In this document: positions 27,046 through 36,705 of the stretch, piece after piece | Layout of the letters: every line of letters begins with the position of its first letter | Numbering within the stretch: the stretch's first letter is position 1 | DNA from: Halopseudomonas formosensis | Lineage (GTDB): Bacteria > Pseudomonadota > Gammaproteobacteria > Pseudomonadales > Pseudomonadaceae | Direction of reading: 5' to 3' | DNA length: 64,000 nt | Assembly (NCBI RefSeq): GCF_900115905.1 | Contig: NZ_FOYD01000007.1 | Location: 28,821-92,820 of the forward strand | The notes under the pieces: generated by a model | Told to the model about the DNA's origin: nothing | Databases searched by the model: none | Seen by the model: only the letters and a program-made list of their open reading frames with translations | Program-made: the position numbers and the translations under genes

Positions 27046-29883
27046 ATGAGCTACAGCGAGCGACGCATTACCGCTGCGGCAGCTGATCAGCGCCTGCACC
27101 AGATAGACCTGCTGTTTCTCTATTCTCGACTATCCCAGTGGTTGGTGTTGCTGGCGGCGGTGGTAATAGCGGTGCTGACCTGGGAGCATACTTCCCACTC
27201 CTTGGTGTTGAGCTGGCTGGCGGCTATCTTTGGCCTGGCCCTGCTGCGGGTGCGTATCGCCCACGCCTATCAACGCAGTTCGGTGGAACAACGTCTGCGT
27301 CCTTACTGGGTCGCCCTGCTCTACACCGGCAATTTCTTTTCCGGGTTGGCGCTGGGTCTGATTCATGTATTGCTGGTCCCGGCAGACAGCTTTGCTGTGC
27401 AGGCCAGCACCTATGCCGTGGCTGGGGGGGTGATGATCTGCGTCAGCATCATTCACGCACATCGCTTCAGCGCCTTCCTCAGTGTGGCCCTGCCCGGCTG
27501 GTTGCTGCCATCGCTGTTCCTGCTGCTGCAGAAGGACGCCAGCAGTCCCTACTGGGGACTCATGGGGATCACCCTGTTCGGTTGCATCCTGCTGGCGGCG
27601 GCCTACCTCAATCATTCGGCGAACCGGGCCCTGCAGAGCAACCTGCGCAACCAGGCGCTGCTGTTCCGGCTGGACGAGGCCCGTCAGCAGGCGGAGGCGC
27701 TGAACCTACAGCTGACCGGCGAGATCCAGCGCCGCCGGCAGGCGGAGCAGGAGCTGCGCAACAGCCACGATGCCCTGGAGCACCGGGTGGCACAGCGCAC
27801 CACCGAACTGCAGCAGACCCAGGCCCGCCTGAGCATGGCGCTGGAGGCCAGTGCCCTGGGGCTGTGGGACTGGGATCTGCGGACCGATATCGTCTACCAC
27901 TCCCACCTCGAGGAGATCTTCGGCCTCGAGCAGAGCCAGGTCACCATGCTCGGCGACCTCAGACCCAGGGTGCATCCGGATGATCTGGGCCGGGTGCGCG
28001 AGGCGTTGATCCGTCACTTCAAGGACGGCACGCCCTATTGCATTGAATACCGGGTCCGCCATCAGCAGGGCCACTGGGTCTGGGTGGAGGACAACGGGCG
28101 CGCCGTGGACCGGGACATCAACGGCCGGGCCCAGCGCATGATAGGCACCCGGCGCGACATAACCGCCCGGCGCCAGCGCCATGACCTGGACCGGCTCGCC
28201 GCGACCGTATTCGAAGCCACTTCCGATGGCATCTTCATCCTCGACCCGACCTTACGGGTGCTGGCGGTCAACCAGGCCTTCAGCGTCATCACCGGCTACG
28301 CCGCCAGAGACATACTCGAGCAGCCGCTGTTCAGCCTGAGCAGCGATCCGGAAACCCTGGACACCTATGCCCGCATGCGCGCCGCGCTGCGCAACCAGGA
28401 CCGCTGGGAGGGCGAAGTGATAGAGCAGCGCCGCAGCGGTGAACGCTATCCCCAGTGGCTGCAGCTGACCGTGGTACGCAACGAGCTGAACGAGATCACC
28501 CACTACGTCGGGTTCTTTGCCGACCAGACCATTCGGCGCAAGACCGAGGAACAGCTGCGCTACCTGTCCGATCATGATCCCCTGACCCAGCTGGCAAACC
28601 GCAGTCTGTTCACCCACAGTCTGGAAGAGGCAACCGCCGCCGCCCGAGCCCAGGGCCAGCACCTGACCCTGTTGCATATCGACCTGGACCGCTTCAAGTA
28701 CATCAACGATACCCTGGGGCATATCCAGGCCGATGCCCTGCTGTGCGAGGTCGCCGACCGCCTCCGCAGCCTGCTGCCCGACGCCTTTATCCTGGCCCGC
28801 CTGTCCGCCGACGAGTTTGTGGTGGTCGAGCAGAACCTGTCCCAGCTGCAGACCAGGGCGCTGGCCGAAAAGCTGCTGCAGATACTGGCCGAACCCATCG
28901 TCCTCGGCGACAACGAACTCATCGTCTCGGCCTCCATCGGCATCAGCCTGTTCCCGGACAATGCCCGCAACAGCCTGCAGCTGATCAACAGGGCCAACCA
29001 GGCCATGCAGCATGCCAAGCGCATGGGCGGCAACTGCTTCAAGTTCTATTCCGCCGATCTGCCCAGTCCCAAGGCTGATCGTCTGCAGCTGGAGAACGAG
29101 CTGCGCAAGGCCATCACGGAGGAGCAGCTGCAGGTCCATTACCAGCCCAAACTGCACCTGAGCTCCAATCTGATCACCAGTGTCGAGGCCCTGGCCCGCT
29201 GGAAACATCCGACCCGGGGCATGCTGCCGCCCGCCGAATTCATCCCCATCGCCGAGGAAACCGGCCTGATACTGCAGCTGGGCAATCTGGTGCTGCGCCA
29301 GGCCTGCTCCCAGGCCAGCCAGTGGCTGCACGCGGGCCCCACGCCGATACGGGTGGCGGTGAACATGTCGGTGCAGCAGCTGCGCCAGCCGCGGTTCGCC
29401 GCCGAGGTGGCGGAAATACTGCGCGAGGCAGATCTGCCCGCCCATCTGCTGGAGCTGGAGCTGACCGAGAGCATGCTGCTCGAACAGAGCAGCGCGGTGG
29501 CCAACAACCTCAACGCTCTCGAGGAACAGGGGGTCAAGCTGTCGGTGGACGATTTCGGCACCGGCTATTCATCCCTGGCCTACCTCAAGCATTTCCCGAT
29601 TCACAGCCTGAAGATCGACCGCGCTTTCATCAGCGAGCTGGATGAGCATTCCCGGGACTCGGCCATAGTGCGCGCTATCATCGCCATGGCGCACAGCATG
29701 AACCTGCAGGTGGTGGCCGAAGGGGTGGAGCAGGACAGCCAGCTGGCGTTCCTGCGTAATCAGGGCTGTGATGAGGTGCAGGGCTATCTGATCAGCAAAC
29801 CGGTGCCGGCTCAGGTGCTGACCCAACTGCTGCAGCGCCGCCACGGAACCGGCAAGGCCGACCTTTCCTCGAGCGCCCGCTAG
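27046..29883 (+). CDS. Membrane PAS-PAS-GGDEF-EAL protein, probable c-di-GMP phosphodiesterase
   Basis: 945 residues. There are about six N-terminal membrane helices (about 28-190), a short coiled coil (about 200-265), two PAS domains (about 268-375 and 385-505), GGDEF (about 512-670) and EAL (about 685-935). The GGDEF signature is degraded to SADEF (residues 587-591), so cyclase activity is doubtful, although this domain often keeps GTP-binding regulation. The EAL domain keeps EAL (714-716), NMS, ELTES, DDFGTGYSS, K-x-D (LKIDRAFI) and AEGVE, as expected for an active c-di-GMP hydrolase. The long open frame begins 93 codons upstream, inside the neighbouring divergent kinase, so the ATG at MSYSERR is preferred. 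There is no LapD-type periplasmic domain. It is divergent from the kinase and may tune attachment. Confidence 0.9.
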   Translation: MSYSERRITAAAADQRLHQIDLLFLYSRLSQWLVLLAAVVIAVLTWEHTSHSLVLSWLAAIFGLALLRVRIAHAYQRSSVEQRLRPYWVALLYTGNFFSGLALGLIHVLLVPADSFAVQASTYAVAGGVMICVSIIHAHRFSAFLSVALPGWLLPSLFLLLQKDASSPYWGLMGITLFGCILLAAAYLNHSANRALQSNLRNQALLFRLDEARQQAEALNLQLTGEIQRRRQAEQELRNSHDALEHRVAQRTTELQQTQARLSMALEASALGLWDWDLRTDIVYHSHLEEIFGLEQSQVTMLGDLRPRVHPDDLGRVREALIRHFKDGTPYCIEYRVRHQQGHWVWVEDNGRAVDRDINGRAQRMIGTRRDITARRQRHDLDRLAATVFEATSDGIFILDPTLRVLAVNQAFSVITGYAARDILEQPLFSLSSDPETLDTYARMRAALRNQDRWEGEVIEQRRSGERYPQWLQLTVVRNELNEITHYVGFFADQTIRRKTEEQLRYLSDHDPLTQLANRSLFTHSLEEATAAARAQGQHLTLLHIDLDRFKYINDTLGHIQADALLCEVADRLRSLLPDAFILARLSADEFVVVEQNLSQLQTRALAEKLLQILAEPIVLGDNELIVSASIGISLFPDNARNSLQLINRANQAMQHAKRMGGNCFKFYSADLPSPKADRLQLENELRKAITEEQLQVHYQPKLHLSSNLITSVEALARWKHPTRGMLPPAEFIPIAEETGLILQLGNLVLRQACSQASQWLHAGPTPIRVAVNMSVQQLRQPRFAAEVAEILREADLPAHLLELELTESMLLEQSSAVANNLNALEEQGVKLSVDDFGTGYSSLAYLKHFPIHSLKIDRAFISELDEHSRDSAIVRAIIAMAHSMNLQVVAEGVEQDSQLAFLRNQGCDEVQGYLISKPVPAQVLTQLLQRRHGTGKADLSSSAR

Positions 29884-29892
29884 GGCGCGGGA

Positions 29893-31362
29893 TCAGTCGC
29901 CGCGCTCATCAAACCAGGCGTGTCCGGCCCGCTCCAGCAGACTGTCGGCAGCCTCCGGCCCCCAGCTGCCTGCGGCGTAGCGTTTGGGCGAGCGGTACAC
30001 CTCTTGCCAACCACCAATGATGGGGTCGACCCAGCGCCAGGCCGCCTCGATCTCGTCACGTCGCATGAAAAGTGTTGCATCGCCCTCGATTACATCCAGC
30101 AGCAAACGTTCGTAGGCATCCCAGCGGCGGCGCTTGAAGGCCTCGTCGAAATGCAGATCCAGCTCCACCTCCTGCAGCGCCATGCCGCGCCCCGGCGACT
30201 TGGCCATCAGTGACAGACTGATGCTCTCGTCCGGCTGCAGGCGGATGACCAGGCGGTTGCCCTCCGGCGTGGTGCCGGGGAACAGCCGGTGGGGTACCGA
30301 CTTGAACTGGATGACGATCTCCGACTTGCGCTGGGCCAGGGACTTGCCGGTGCGCAGGTAGAAAGGCACGCCGGCCCAGCGCCAGTTGTCGATCTCGGCG
30401 CGCAGCGCGACATAGGTTTCGGTATTGCTGTCGTGATCGACACTCTTCTCGAAGTAGTAGGCGGGCAAGGTCTCGCCGGCGCGCCGGCCTCTGGAATACT
30501 GCCCGCGCACGGTCTGATCCTGCACATCCATGCCGGTGATCGGCCGCAGCGCCTCGAGTATCTTGAGCTTCTCGTTACGCACCGCCTCCGGCTCGAAATG
30601 CACCGGCGCCTCCATGGCCACCAGACACAGCAGCTGCAGCAGATGGTTCTGCACCATGTCGCGCATGGCGCCGGCCTGATCGTAGTAGGCGCCGCGGTTT
30701 TCCACGCCCACGGTCTCCAGTACGCTGATCTGTACATGATCAATGTGGCCGTTGCGCCACAGCGGCTCGAACAGGGCATTGCCGAAGCGCAGGGCCAGCA
30801 GGTTCTGCACCGCTTCCTTGCCGAGAAAATGATCGATGCGGAACACCCGGGACTCGTCGAACACGCTGCCGATCTGATCATTGACCCGCCGGGCGGTGGC
30901 CAGACTTTCGCCCAGGGGCTTCTCCAGCACTATGCGCGCCTGATCATCGACCAGACCGGCGCCGTGCAGATGCAGCGCCGTGGGGGCGAACAGATCGGGC
31001 AGCGTGGCCAGATAGAAGACCCTGACCCGCCCCGGGCTGTCGCCCAGATGGCGCGCCAATCTGGCAAATTCCAGCCGCTGACTGATGTCCAGGGGCATGT
31101 AGTCCAGACGTGCGGAGAAACTTCCCCAGCTGTCCTCGCTGAAGTCGGCGCTGGCCACATGCTGGCTGACATGCCGGCGCACCAGCCTGCGATAGGCCTC
31201 GGGTTCATGCCGCGCCCGGGCCAGGGCGAGAATGCGGGTCTGCGGATGCAGATGACGATCCCGATGCAGGTAATACAGGGCTGGCAGCAGCTTGCGCATG
31301 GCCAGATCGCCGGTGCCACCGAAAACCACGATATCGCAGGCATTGCCCCAACGCGCAGTCAC
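29893..31362 (-). CDS. zwf: Glucose-6-phosphate 1-dehydrogenase
   Basis: 489 residues, full length. The NADP-binding turn GGTGDLAMRKLLPALY (15-30) and the active-site signature RIDHFLGKE (175-183, general-base region) are intact, as is EKPLG near 147. It oxidises glucose 6-phosphate to 6-phosphogluconolactone, feeding the Entner-Doudoroff and pentose-phosphate routes with NAD(P)H. The start is GTG after an AGGAGGACTCCA site. It is divergent from hexR with a shared HexR operator between them. The lactonase (pgl) and eda genes that often follow zwf in Pseudomonas are absent; the next gene is convergent. Confidence 0.95.
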   Translation of the reverse strand: MTARWGNACDIVVFGGTGDLAMRKLLPALYYLHRDRHLHPQTRILALARARHEPEAYRRLVRRHVSQHVASADFSEDSWGSFSARLDYMPLDISQRLEFARLARHLGDSPGRVRVFYLATLPDLFAPTALHLHGAGLVDDQARIVLEKPLGESLATARRVNDQIGSVFDESRVFRIDHFLGKEAVQNLLALRFGNALFEPLWRNGHIDHVQISVLETVGVENRGAYYDQAGAMRDMVQNHLLQLLCLVAMEAPVHFEPEAVRNEKLKILEALRPITGMDVQDQTVRGQYSRGRRAGETLPAYYFEKSVDHDSNTETYVALRAEIDNWRWAGVPFYLRTGKSLAQRKSEIVIQFKSVPHRLFPGTTPEGNRLVIRLQPDESISLSLMAKSPGRGMALQEVELDLHFDEAFKRRRWDAYERLLLDVIEGDATLFMRRDEIEAAWRWVDPIIGGWQEVYRSPKRYAAGSWGPEAADSLLERAGHAWFDERGD

Positions 31363-31396
31363 TGGAGTCCTCCTCGGAAAAGCGGAGGGGCGTTTT

Positions 31397-31413
31397 TTGT
31401 AGTATAACTACAA
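31397..31413. promoter_or_regulatory. HexR operator between zwf and hexR
   Basis: TTGTAGT-ata-ACTACAA is a perfect palindrome (7-bp arms, 3-base centre). It fits the HexR consensus known to me (TGTARTWWWACTACA). Located 35 bases before the zwf GTG and 43 bases before the hexR GTG, it can control both genes. KDPG bound by the HexR SIS domain should release repression. Confidence 0.85.
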
Positions 31414-31455
31414 GACATAAGCACGCCCCGATCCGCAGACTAACATGAAGCCACC

Positions 31456-32331
31456 GTGAATTTGCTCCAACATATTGCAGGCAATCGCGACTCCCTCCGC
31501 AAGTCGGAGCTGAAGGTTGCCGACCACGTTCTCAACCATGCCGCCCAGGTGATGCATTCATCCATGGCCGACCTGGCGCGGGAAGTGGGCGTCAGCGAGC
31601 CGACCATTGTGCGCTTCTGCCGGGCCATCGGCTGCAGCGGTTTCCAGGATCTCAAGCTCAAGCTGGCCCAGAGTCTGGCCGCCGGCGCCAGTTTCGGTCA
31701 GTTTTCGATCAGCGAGGACGACAGTATCGAGGAGCTGTCGCACAAGATCTTCGATACCACCCTGGCGACCCTGATGGATGTGCGTGAAAGCCTGGATGCC
31801 GATGCCATGGAGCAGGCGATCCTGGCCATGGCCGAGGCACGGCGTGTGGAGTTCTACGGTTTCGGTGCCTCCGGCGCCGTGGCCAGTGATGCCCAGCACA
31901 AGTTCTTCCGTCTGCAGGTCTCCACCGCTGCCTATTCCGACCCGCACATGCAGGCCATGTCGGCGGTGACCCTCGGCCCCTATGATGTGGCGGTGGCCAT
32001 CTCCCAGACCGGCCGAACCAAGGACCTGCTGCATTCCGCCTCGCTGGTGGTGGAAACCGGTGCGACCCTGATCAGCCTGTGCCCGAGCAACACCCCGCTG
32101 GCGGAGCTGGGGCGCATTCATATCCCCATCGATGTTATCGAGGACACCGACATCTACACCCCGTTGTCCTCGCGTATCGCCCATCTGGTGGTGATCGATG
32201 TACTGGCCATGGGCATGGCCATGCGCCGCGGGCCCGAGCTGGTGAACCACCTGAAGAACGTCAAGCGGAGCCTGCGCGGATTACGGTTGTCAAACAAGGC
32301 TGGACAACGCCAGAACGACAATCAGGATTGA
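31456..32331 (+). CDS. hexR: HexR, RpiR-family repressor of hexose catabolism
   Basis: 291 residues. The N-terminal RpiR helix-turn-helix (about 1-75; SMADLAREVGVSEPTIVRFCRAIG) is followed by a SIS sugar-phosphate-binding domain (about 125-260; FYGFGASGAVASDAQHKFFR, AISQTGRTKDLL). Length and sequence agree closely with Pseudomonas HexR, including a GTG start reading MNLLQHIAGNRDSLRKSELKVADHV. HexR represses zwf and the Entner-Doudoroff genes and is relieved by 2-keto-3-deoxy-6-phosphogluconate. The palindromic operator in front implies autoregulation together with zwf. Confidence 0.95.
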   Translation: MNLLQHIAGNRDSLRKSELKVADHVLNHAAQVMHSSMADLAREVGVSEPTIVRFCRAIGCSGFQDLKLKLAQSLAAGASFGQFSISEDDSIEELSHKIFDTTLATLMDVRESLDADAMEQAILAMAEARRVEFYGFGASGAVASDAQHKFFRLQVSTAAYSDPHMQAMSAVTLGPYDVAVAISQTGRTKDLLHSASLVVETGATLISLCPSNTPLAELGRIHIPIDVIEDTDIYTPLSSRIAHLVVIDVLAMGMAMRRGPELVNHLKNVKRSLRGLRLSNKAGQRQNDNQD

Positions 32332-32334
32332 TCC

Positions 32335-33189
32335 ATGCATGACGTCGAGCGTGGCCCCGCTCCTGCCGAGCGGTCAGCCGTCCCGCTTGCCCGCGATCCG
32401 GGCCAGTCCCTGCGCTTCGCCGACCACTGGGTGCCGCCGACACCGGTCTCGGGCATCAACGTGCAATGCCGCCTGCGGCATTTCGCCATTGTCAGTTATG
32501 CGGTGGACCCGGAACCCCTGCGCGGCCTGATACCGCCACGCTTTCGCCTGGATACGGTACGTATCGACGGTCGCGATCAGGCGCTGGTCTCGGCAGTCCC
32601 TTTCCTCAATGTGGATTTCGGACTCGCTGCCTATCCGTCACCGACGCTGGAGATGGCCCAGGTGGACTACCGGGCCTATGTCATCGACCAGCACAGCGGC
32701 GAGCGCGCGGTCTGGTTTCTCGGCACCACCCTGGACTCCTGGACGCTGCCGCTGCCGCGCTACCTCTGGCAGCAGCCCTGGCACCCGGCACGCACCCGGT
32801 TCGACTGTGAACTCGAGCCCGGCGGCCAGTTCTACCGCCACTATCGCATGCATTCCGCCTCGGCCTGGGGCAGCGCCGAGCTGAGCCTGCGCCAACCGGT
32901 ACAGCAGGCGCCGACCTATCCCGGCTTCGCCGACGAGGAGACCGCGCTGTTCTGCCTGACCCACCCGCTGGTAGGCTTCTATCACCGCCTGCGCGACCGC
33001 CGTCTCGGAGCCTACCGGGTCTGGCATGACCGCCTGGCAGTGCAGCCGGCGGAGCTGCTGAGCGCCCGATTCGCGCTGTTCGACCGCCTGGGACTGGTAA
33101 ACTACGCCCGGCAGCAGTTCCCGCACAGCGTCCTGGTGCAGCCGATCAACGACTTTACCGTCTACCTGCCACCGACACGCCTCGAGTAA
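32335..33189 (+). CDS. DUF2071 (YqjF-like) protein
   Basis: 284 residues, no membrane segment or signal peptide. The pattern LRHFAIVSYAVDPEPLRGLIPPRF near residue 45-68, followed by VSAVPFLNVDFG and YRAYV, matches DUF2071 proteins, a fold related to acetoacetate decarboxylase with no settled function. It begins 3 bases after the hexR stop, so it is probably cotranscribed with hexR, although nothing links it to sugar metabolism. The first 30 residues are low in conservation and the true start could be slightly further in. Confidence 0.8.
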   Translation: MHDVERGPAPAERSAVPLARDPGQSLRFADHWVPPTPVSGINVQCRLRHFAIVSYAVDPEPLRGLIPPRFRLDTVRIDGRDQALVSAVPFLNVDFGLAAYPSPTLEMAQVDYRAYVIDQHSGERAVWFLGTTLDSWTLPLPRYLWQQPWHPARTRFDCELEPGGQFYRHYRMHSASAWGSAELSLRQPVQQAPTYPGFADEETALFCLTHPLVGFYHRLRDRRLGAYRVWHDRLAVQPAELLSARFALFDRLGLVNYARQQFPHSVLVQPINDFTVYLPPTRLE

Positions 33190-33200
33190 GGAGTCACCCC

Positions 33201-33479
33201 ATGCCCGTTGCCATGGCCCGACACATTCTGGTCAAGACCGAGGATGAAGCGCTGGCGCTGAAGAAGCGTATCGCCGCCGGCGAAGCCTTTGATGTACTGG
33301 CCAGAAAGCACTCAACCTGCCCGTCAAAGAAGCGCGGCGGCGATCTGGGCGAGGTACGCCCGGGGCAGATGGTCCGGGCGATCGACCAGATCATCTTCAA
33401 GAAACCGCTGAAGGTGGTCCACGGCCCGGTCAAGACGCAGTTCGGCTGGCATCTGGTGCAGGTGTTCTACCGGGACTGA
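33201..33479 (+). CDS. ppiC: Parvulin-type peptidyl-prolyl isomerase
   Basis: 92 residues, essentially a single rotamase (parvulin) domain like E. coli PpiC (93 residues). Conserved elements: ARHILVKTEDEA, FDVLARKHSTCPSKKRGGDLGEV and the C-terminal VKTQFGWHLVQV. It is cytoplasmic because there is no signal sequence. It catalyses cis-trans isomerisation of X-Pro bonds. A GGAG site is placed correctly before the ATG. It follows the DUF2071 gene by 11 bases on the same strand. Confidence 0.93.
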   Translation: MPVAMARHILVKTEDEALALKKRIAAGEAFDVLARKHSTCPSKKRGGDLGEVRPGQMVRAIDQIIFKKPLKVVHGPVKTQFGWHLVQVFYRD

Positions 33480-33525
33480 CGCCGCCCACGGTCGGCAGCG
33501 TCAGATCAGGTCCCCGGACGGAGCC

Positions 33526-34053
33526 TCAGATAACGCCGCAGGCCAGACGCGCGCCACCGCCGCCGAGTGGTTCGGGGTGGTCGGCATGGTTGTCACCGCC
33601 GGCGTGGATCATCAGCGCGCGGCCGCTGATCTGATCAAGCTTGCTCAGACGCGGGGCCAGCACCGGGTAGTCCGCCACACCCTCGCCATTCACATACAGC
33701 GCAGGCAGATCGCCCAGATGACCATCACCCCAGGGGCCAGCATGCTCACCCGTCCCCTGGGGATCGAAATGACCGCCGGCGGCCTGGGCGGGGACCCTTT
33801 CGCCGTCCTTCTCCGCCGGGTCGCAGCTGCCGTTCTCATGCACGTGGAAACCGTGCAGGCCCGGTTCCAGGGACTTCAGTGCCGGGGTAAACAGCAGTCC
33901 ATACCGGGTTTCGCTGATCTCGATATGGCCGATTTCCTGCTGCTGCCCCTGGGCATCCACCAGGTGAATGGTCACCTGCTGCGAAGCAGCCTGGGCGCCA
34001 ATCGCCGCCAGACTCAGAGCGCCGGCGAGCAGCAGTCTTGTAGGCGTGTTCAT
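33526..34053 (-). CDS. sodC: Periplasmic Cu/Zn superoxide dismutase
   Basis: 175 residues with a signal peptide ([22 protein letters not shown]). Copper/zinc ligands lie in [29 protein letters not shown] and [12 protein letters not shown]; the disulfide cysteines are in GSC and LACGVI. The open frame runs 43 codons further, but the ATG with GAGGAGAGCCAC upstream and the signal peptide fix the start. It removes superoxide in the periplasm. No partner gene is apparent; it is convergent with ppiC. Confidence 0.96.
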   Translation of the reverse strand: MNTPTRLLLAGALSLAAIGAQAASQQVTIHLVDAQGQQQEIGHIEISETRYGLLFTPALKSLEPGLHGFHVHENGSCDPAEKDGERVPAQAAGGHFDPQGTGEHAGPWGDGHLGDLPALYVNGEGVADYPVLAPRLSKLDQISGRALMIHAGGDNHADHPEPLGGGGARLACGVI

Positions 34054-34126
34054 GTGGCTCTCCTCTGATGGGAATGGTCGGATATCCACATCATCGGACA
34101 GACACCAGGCCGGCTTGTTCAGGCTT

Positions 34127-35065
<939 letters not shown>

Positions 35066-35135
35066 CTCATCGTATCGGGATACCCTGCATTATTGTCGCC
35101 GGCAGGGGTTTCAGCCAATCATTGATCAGAACGCA

Positions 35136-35160
35136 CTGCGCCCCCGAAGTGGGGGCGCAG
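35136..35160 (-). terminator. GC-rich hairpin after the cytochrome b561 gene
   Basis: A perfect 10-bp stem (ctgcgccccc / gggggcgcag, loop gaagt). It lies downstream of the minus-strand cytochrome b561 gene. The T tract is poor (TGCGTTCTG), so termination may be partial. Confidence 0.5.
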
Positions 35161-35186
35161 TAATGGTGCCGGCAGTAATGGTGCCG
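35157..35186. repeat. Exact 15-bp tandem duplication
   Basis: gcagtaatggtgccg occurs twice head to tail (35,157-35,171 and 35,172-35,186) between cytochrome b561 and its hairpin. Probably a slippage product with no evident role. Confidence 0.8.
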
Positions 35187-35192
35187 ACGGGG

Positions 35193-35711
35193 TTACAGCA
35201 TGCGCCGCAGCACGCCGTCCTTCTTCACCAGCTGATGCAGCAGGGCCATGCCGACGTGGCCCACCACCAGGATAAGCAGGGTCCAGGCAATCAGCGAATG
35301 GACGCTGCCCAGGGTTGCCATCCATTCGATGTCGGTGGCCCCACGGGCCACCAGCTGCTTGCCGAACGGGGACCAGCCGTAGCCATTGCCAATCATGATC
35401 ATCAGCCCGGTGATCGGCAGCAGCATGCACAGGTAAAGCAACCCGTGGCCGGCCTTGACCAGCAGAGCGGTCGCCGGATCCTGCTCGGGTCGGTTTTTCC
35501 TCTGCCCGACGGCCCAGAGAATGCGCAGTACTATCAATACCAGCAGCAGCGAGCCGATGGAGATGTGCCAGGGCACCAGTGTCTGGCCGACCCAGTGCTC
35601 ACCGTCGTTGATGCGGTCGAAGAACTTGAGGAACTGCCAGACGATCAGCAGCCCCATGCCCCAGTGGAAGAACCGGGTTAAAGCGCCATAGCGCTCCTTC
35701 GAATCATTCAT
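35193..35711 (-). CDS. Cytochrome b561
   Basis: 172 residues with four membrane helices. It has the family N-terminus RYGALTRFFHWGMGLLIV (His about 16), a second His in VPWHIS, and further heme-ligand candidates in KAGHGLLYL and VGHVGMALLHQLV, consistent with two b hemes. It passes electrons from the quinone pool; in many proteobacteria such proteins act as superoxide:ubiquinone oxidoreductases (CybB type). It appears to be monocistronic, with a hairpin downstream. Confidence 0.92.
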   Translation of the reverse strand: MNDSKERYGALTRFFHWGMGLLIVWQFLKFFDRINDGEHWVGQTLVPWHISIGSLLLVLIVLRILWAVGQRKNRPEQDPATALLVKAGHGLLYLCMLLPITGLMIMIGNGYGWSPFGKQLVARGATDIEWMATLGSVHSLIAWTLLILVVGHVGMALLHQLVKKDGVLRRML

Positions 35712-35786
35712 GTCCTGCTCCTAGTCATCACTTCAAAGTCCGCTGCCGGAGTATATCCGCACAGGTCATCGGATATATATGGCGAC

Positions 35787-36602
35787 TCAATCAAAACGGA
35801 ACGCGGAAATGGTGGTCTGCATCACCCGTTCCGAATAGATCTTCTGCCCCGGCGCCGCGCCCCCCGCTCCGGCAGCCACCAGCAGCGGAATCAGGTGTTC
35901 CTCATGACCCCGGGGGTGACACTGGTAGGCCTGGGGCGCGGCGGCCCAGTCGGTGAGCAATCGCTCGCGCTCGGCCGCCGGGCTCTGCACCGCACGGGTC
36001 AGCCAGTCATCGAACTCGTCGGACACCGGCCCGAAGCGGGCATCGCCATAGGCCCGCATGTTATGGAAGCTCATGCCGCTGCCGATGATCAGGATATTGC
36101 GCTCGCGCAGCGTCTCCAGCGCGCGGCCCACAGCCAGATGCGTCGCCGGATCCAGATCGCTGCGCAGGGACAGCTGCAGCACCGGAATGTCCGCTTCGGG
36201 AAACACCAGCTTGAGCGGGATGAACATGCCATGGTCGTAGCCACGCTCGGGATCCACCTGCGCCGGCAGCTGTGCCGCATTCAGCAGCTCTGCCAGCTCG
36301 CCGGCCAGGGCCGGCGCACCCGGTGCCGGATAGGTCAGCTCATAGGTAGGCTGAGGAAAGCCGTAATAGTCATAGATAAGTTCCGGCCGGGGATGGCCGG
36401 TCAGCCGGAACTGCGGTTCGAGCCAGTGCGCCGAGACCATCACGATGGCACTCGGACGCTGGGGCAGGGTGCTGGCCAGGCCCCGCAGAAAACGCCCCAT
36501 GCCGGCCCAGGTATCCGCCGGGTTCCAGTCCATGAAGAAACAGGGACCGCCGCCATGGGGAATGAACAGCGTCGGCTGACGCGTATCTTGTTGACCGTGC
36601 AT
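35787..36602 (-). CDS. ygiD: LigB-type extradiol dioxygenase (4,5-DOPA dioxygenase, YgiD family)
   Basis: 271 residues. Metal and active-site histidines are in FIPHGGGPC, MVSAHWLEP, GYDHGMFIPL and GMSFHN, which is the YgiD/DODA pattern. The enzyme cleaves catecholic rings such as DOPA extradiol with non-heme iron or zinc; the physiological substrate in bacteria is uncertain. The open frame is 81 codons longer, but only the ATG at MHGQQDTRQP has a GGAGGG site and gives the family length. It is divergent from a LysR regulator gene, the usual set-up for a LysR target. Confidence 0.9.
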   Translation of the reverse strand: MHGQQDTRQPTLFIPHGGGPCFFMDWNPADTWAGMGRFLRGLASTLPQRPSAIVMVSAHWLEPQFRLTGHPRPELIYDYYGFPQPTYELTYPAPGAPALAGELAELLNAAQLPAQVDPERGYDHGMFIPLKLVFPEADIPVLQLSLRSDLDPATHLAVGRALETLRERNILIIGSGMSFHNMRAYGDARFGPVSDEFDDWLTRAVQSPAAERERLLTDWAAAPQAYQCHPRGHEEHLIPLLVAAGAGGAAPGQKIYSERVMQTTISAFRFD

Positions 36603-36705
36603 GGATATACCCTCCAACTCTGTAGGCCGCCAGTATGGCTGCCCACCATGGGCATGAGAACAGGCTAATATGATCTGACACTTATGACTGATAGTAGGAA
36701 ATGGG

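Noticed and set aside
27046-29883. LapD-like receptor
   Set aside because: It has both GGDEF and EAL domains, but the N-terminal part is a set of membrane helices without the periplasmic LapG-binding domain, and the EAL domain keeps its catalytic residues, unlike LapD.
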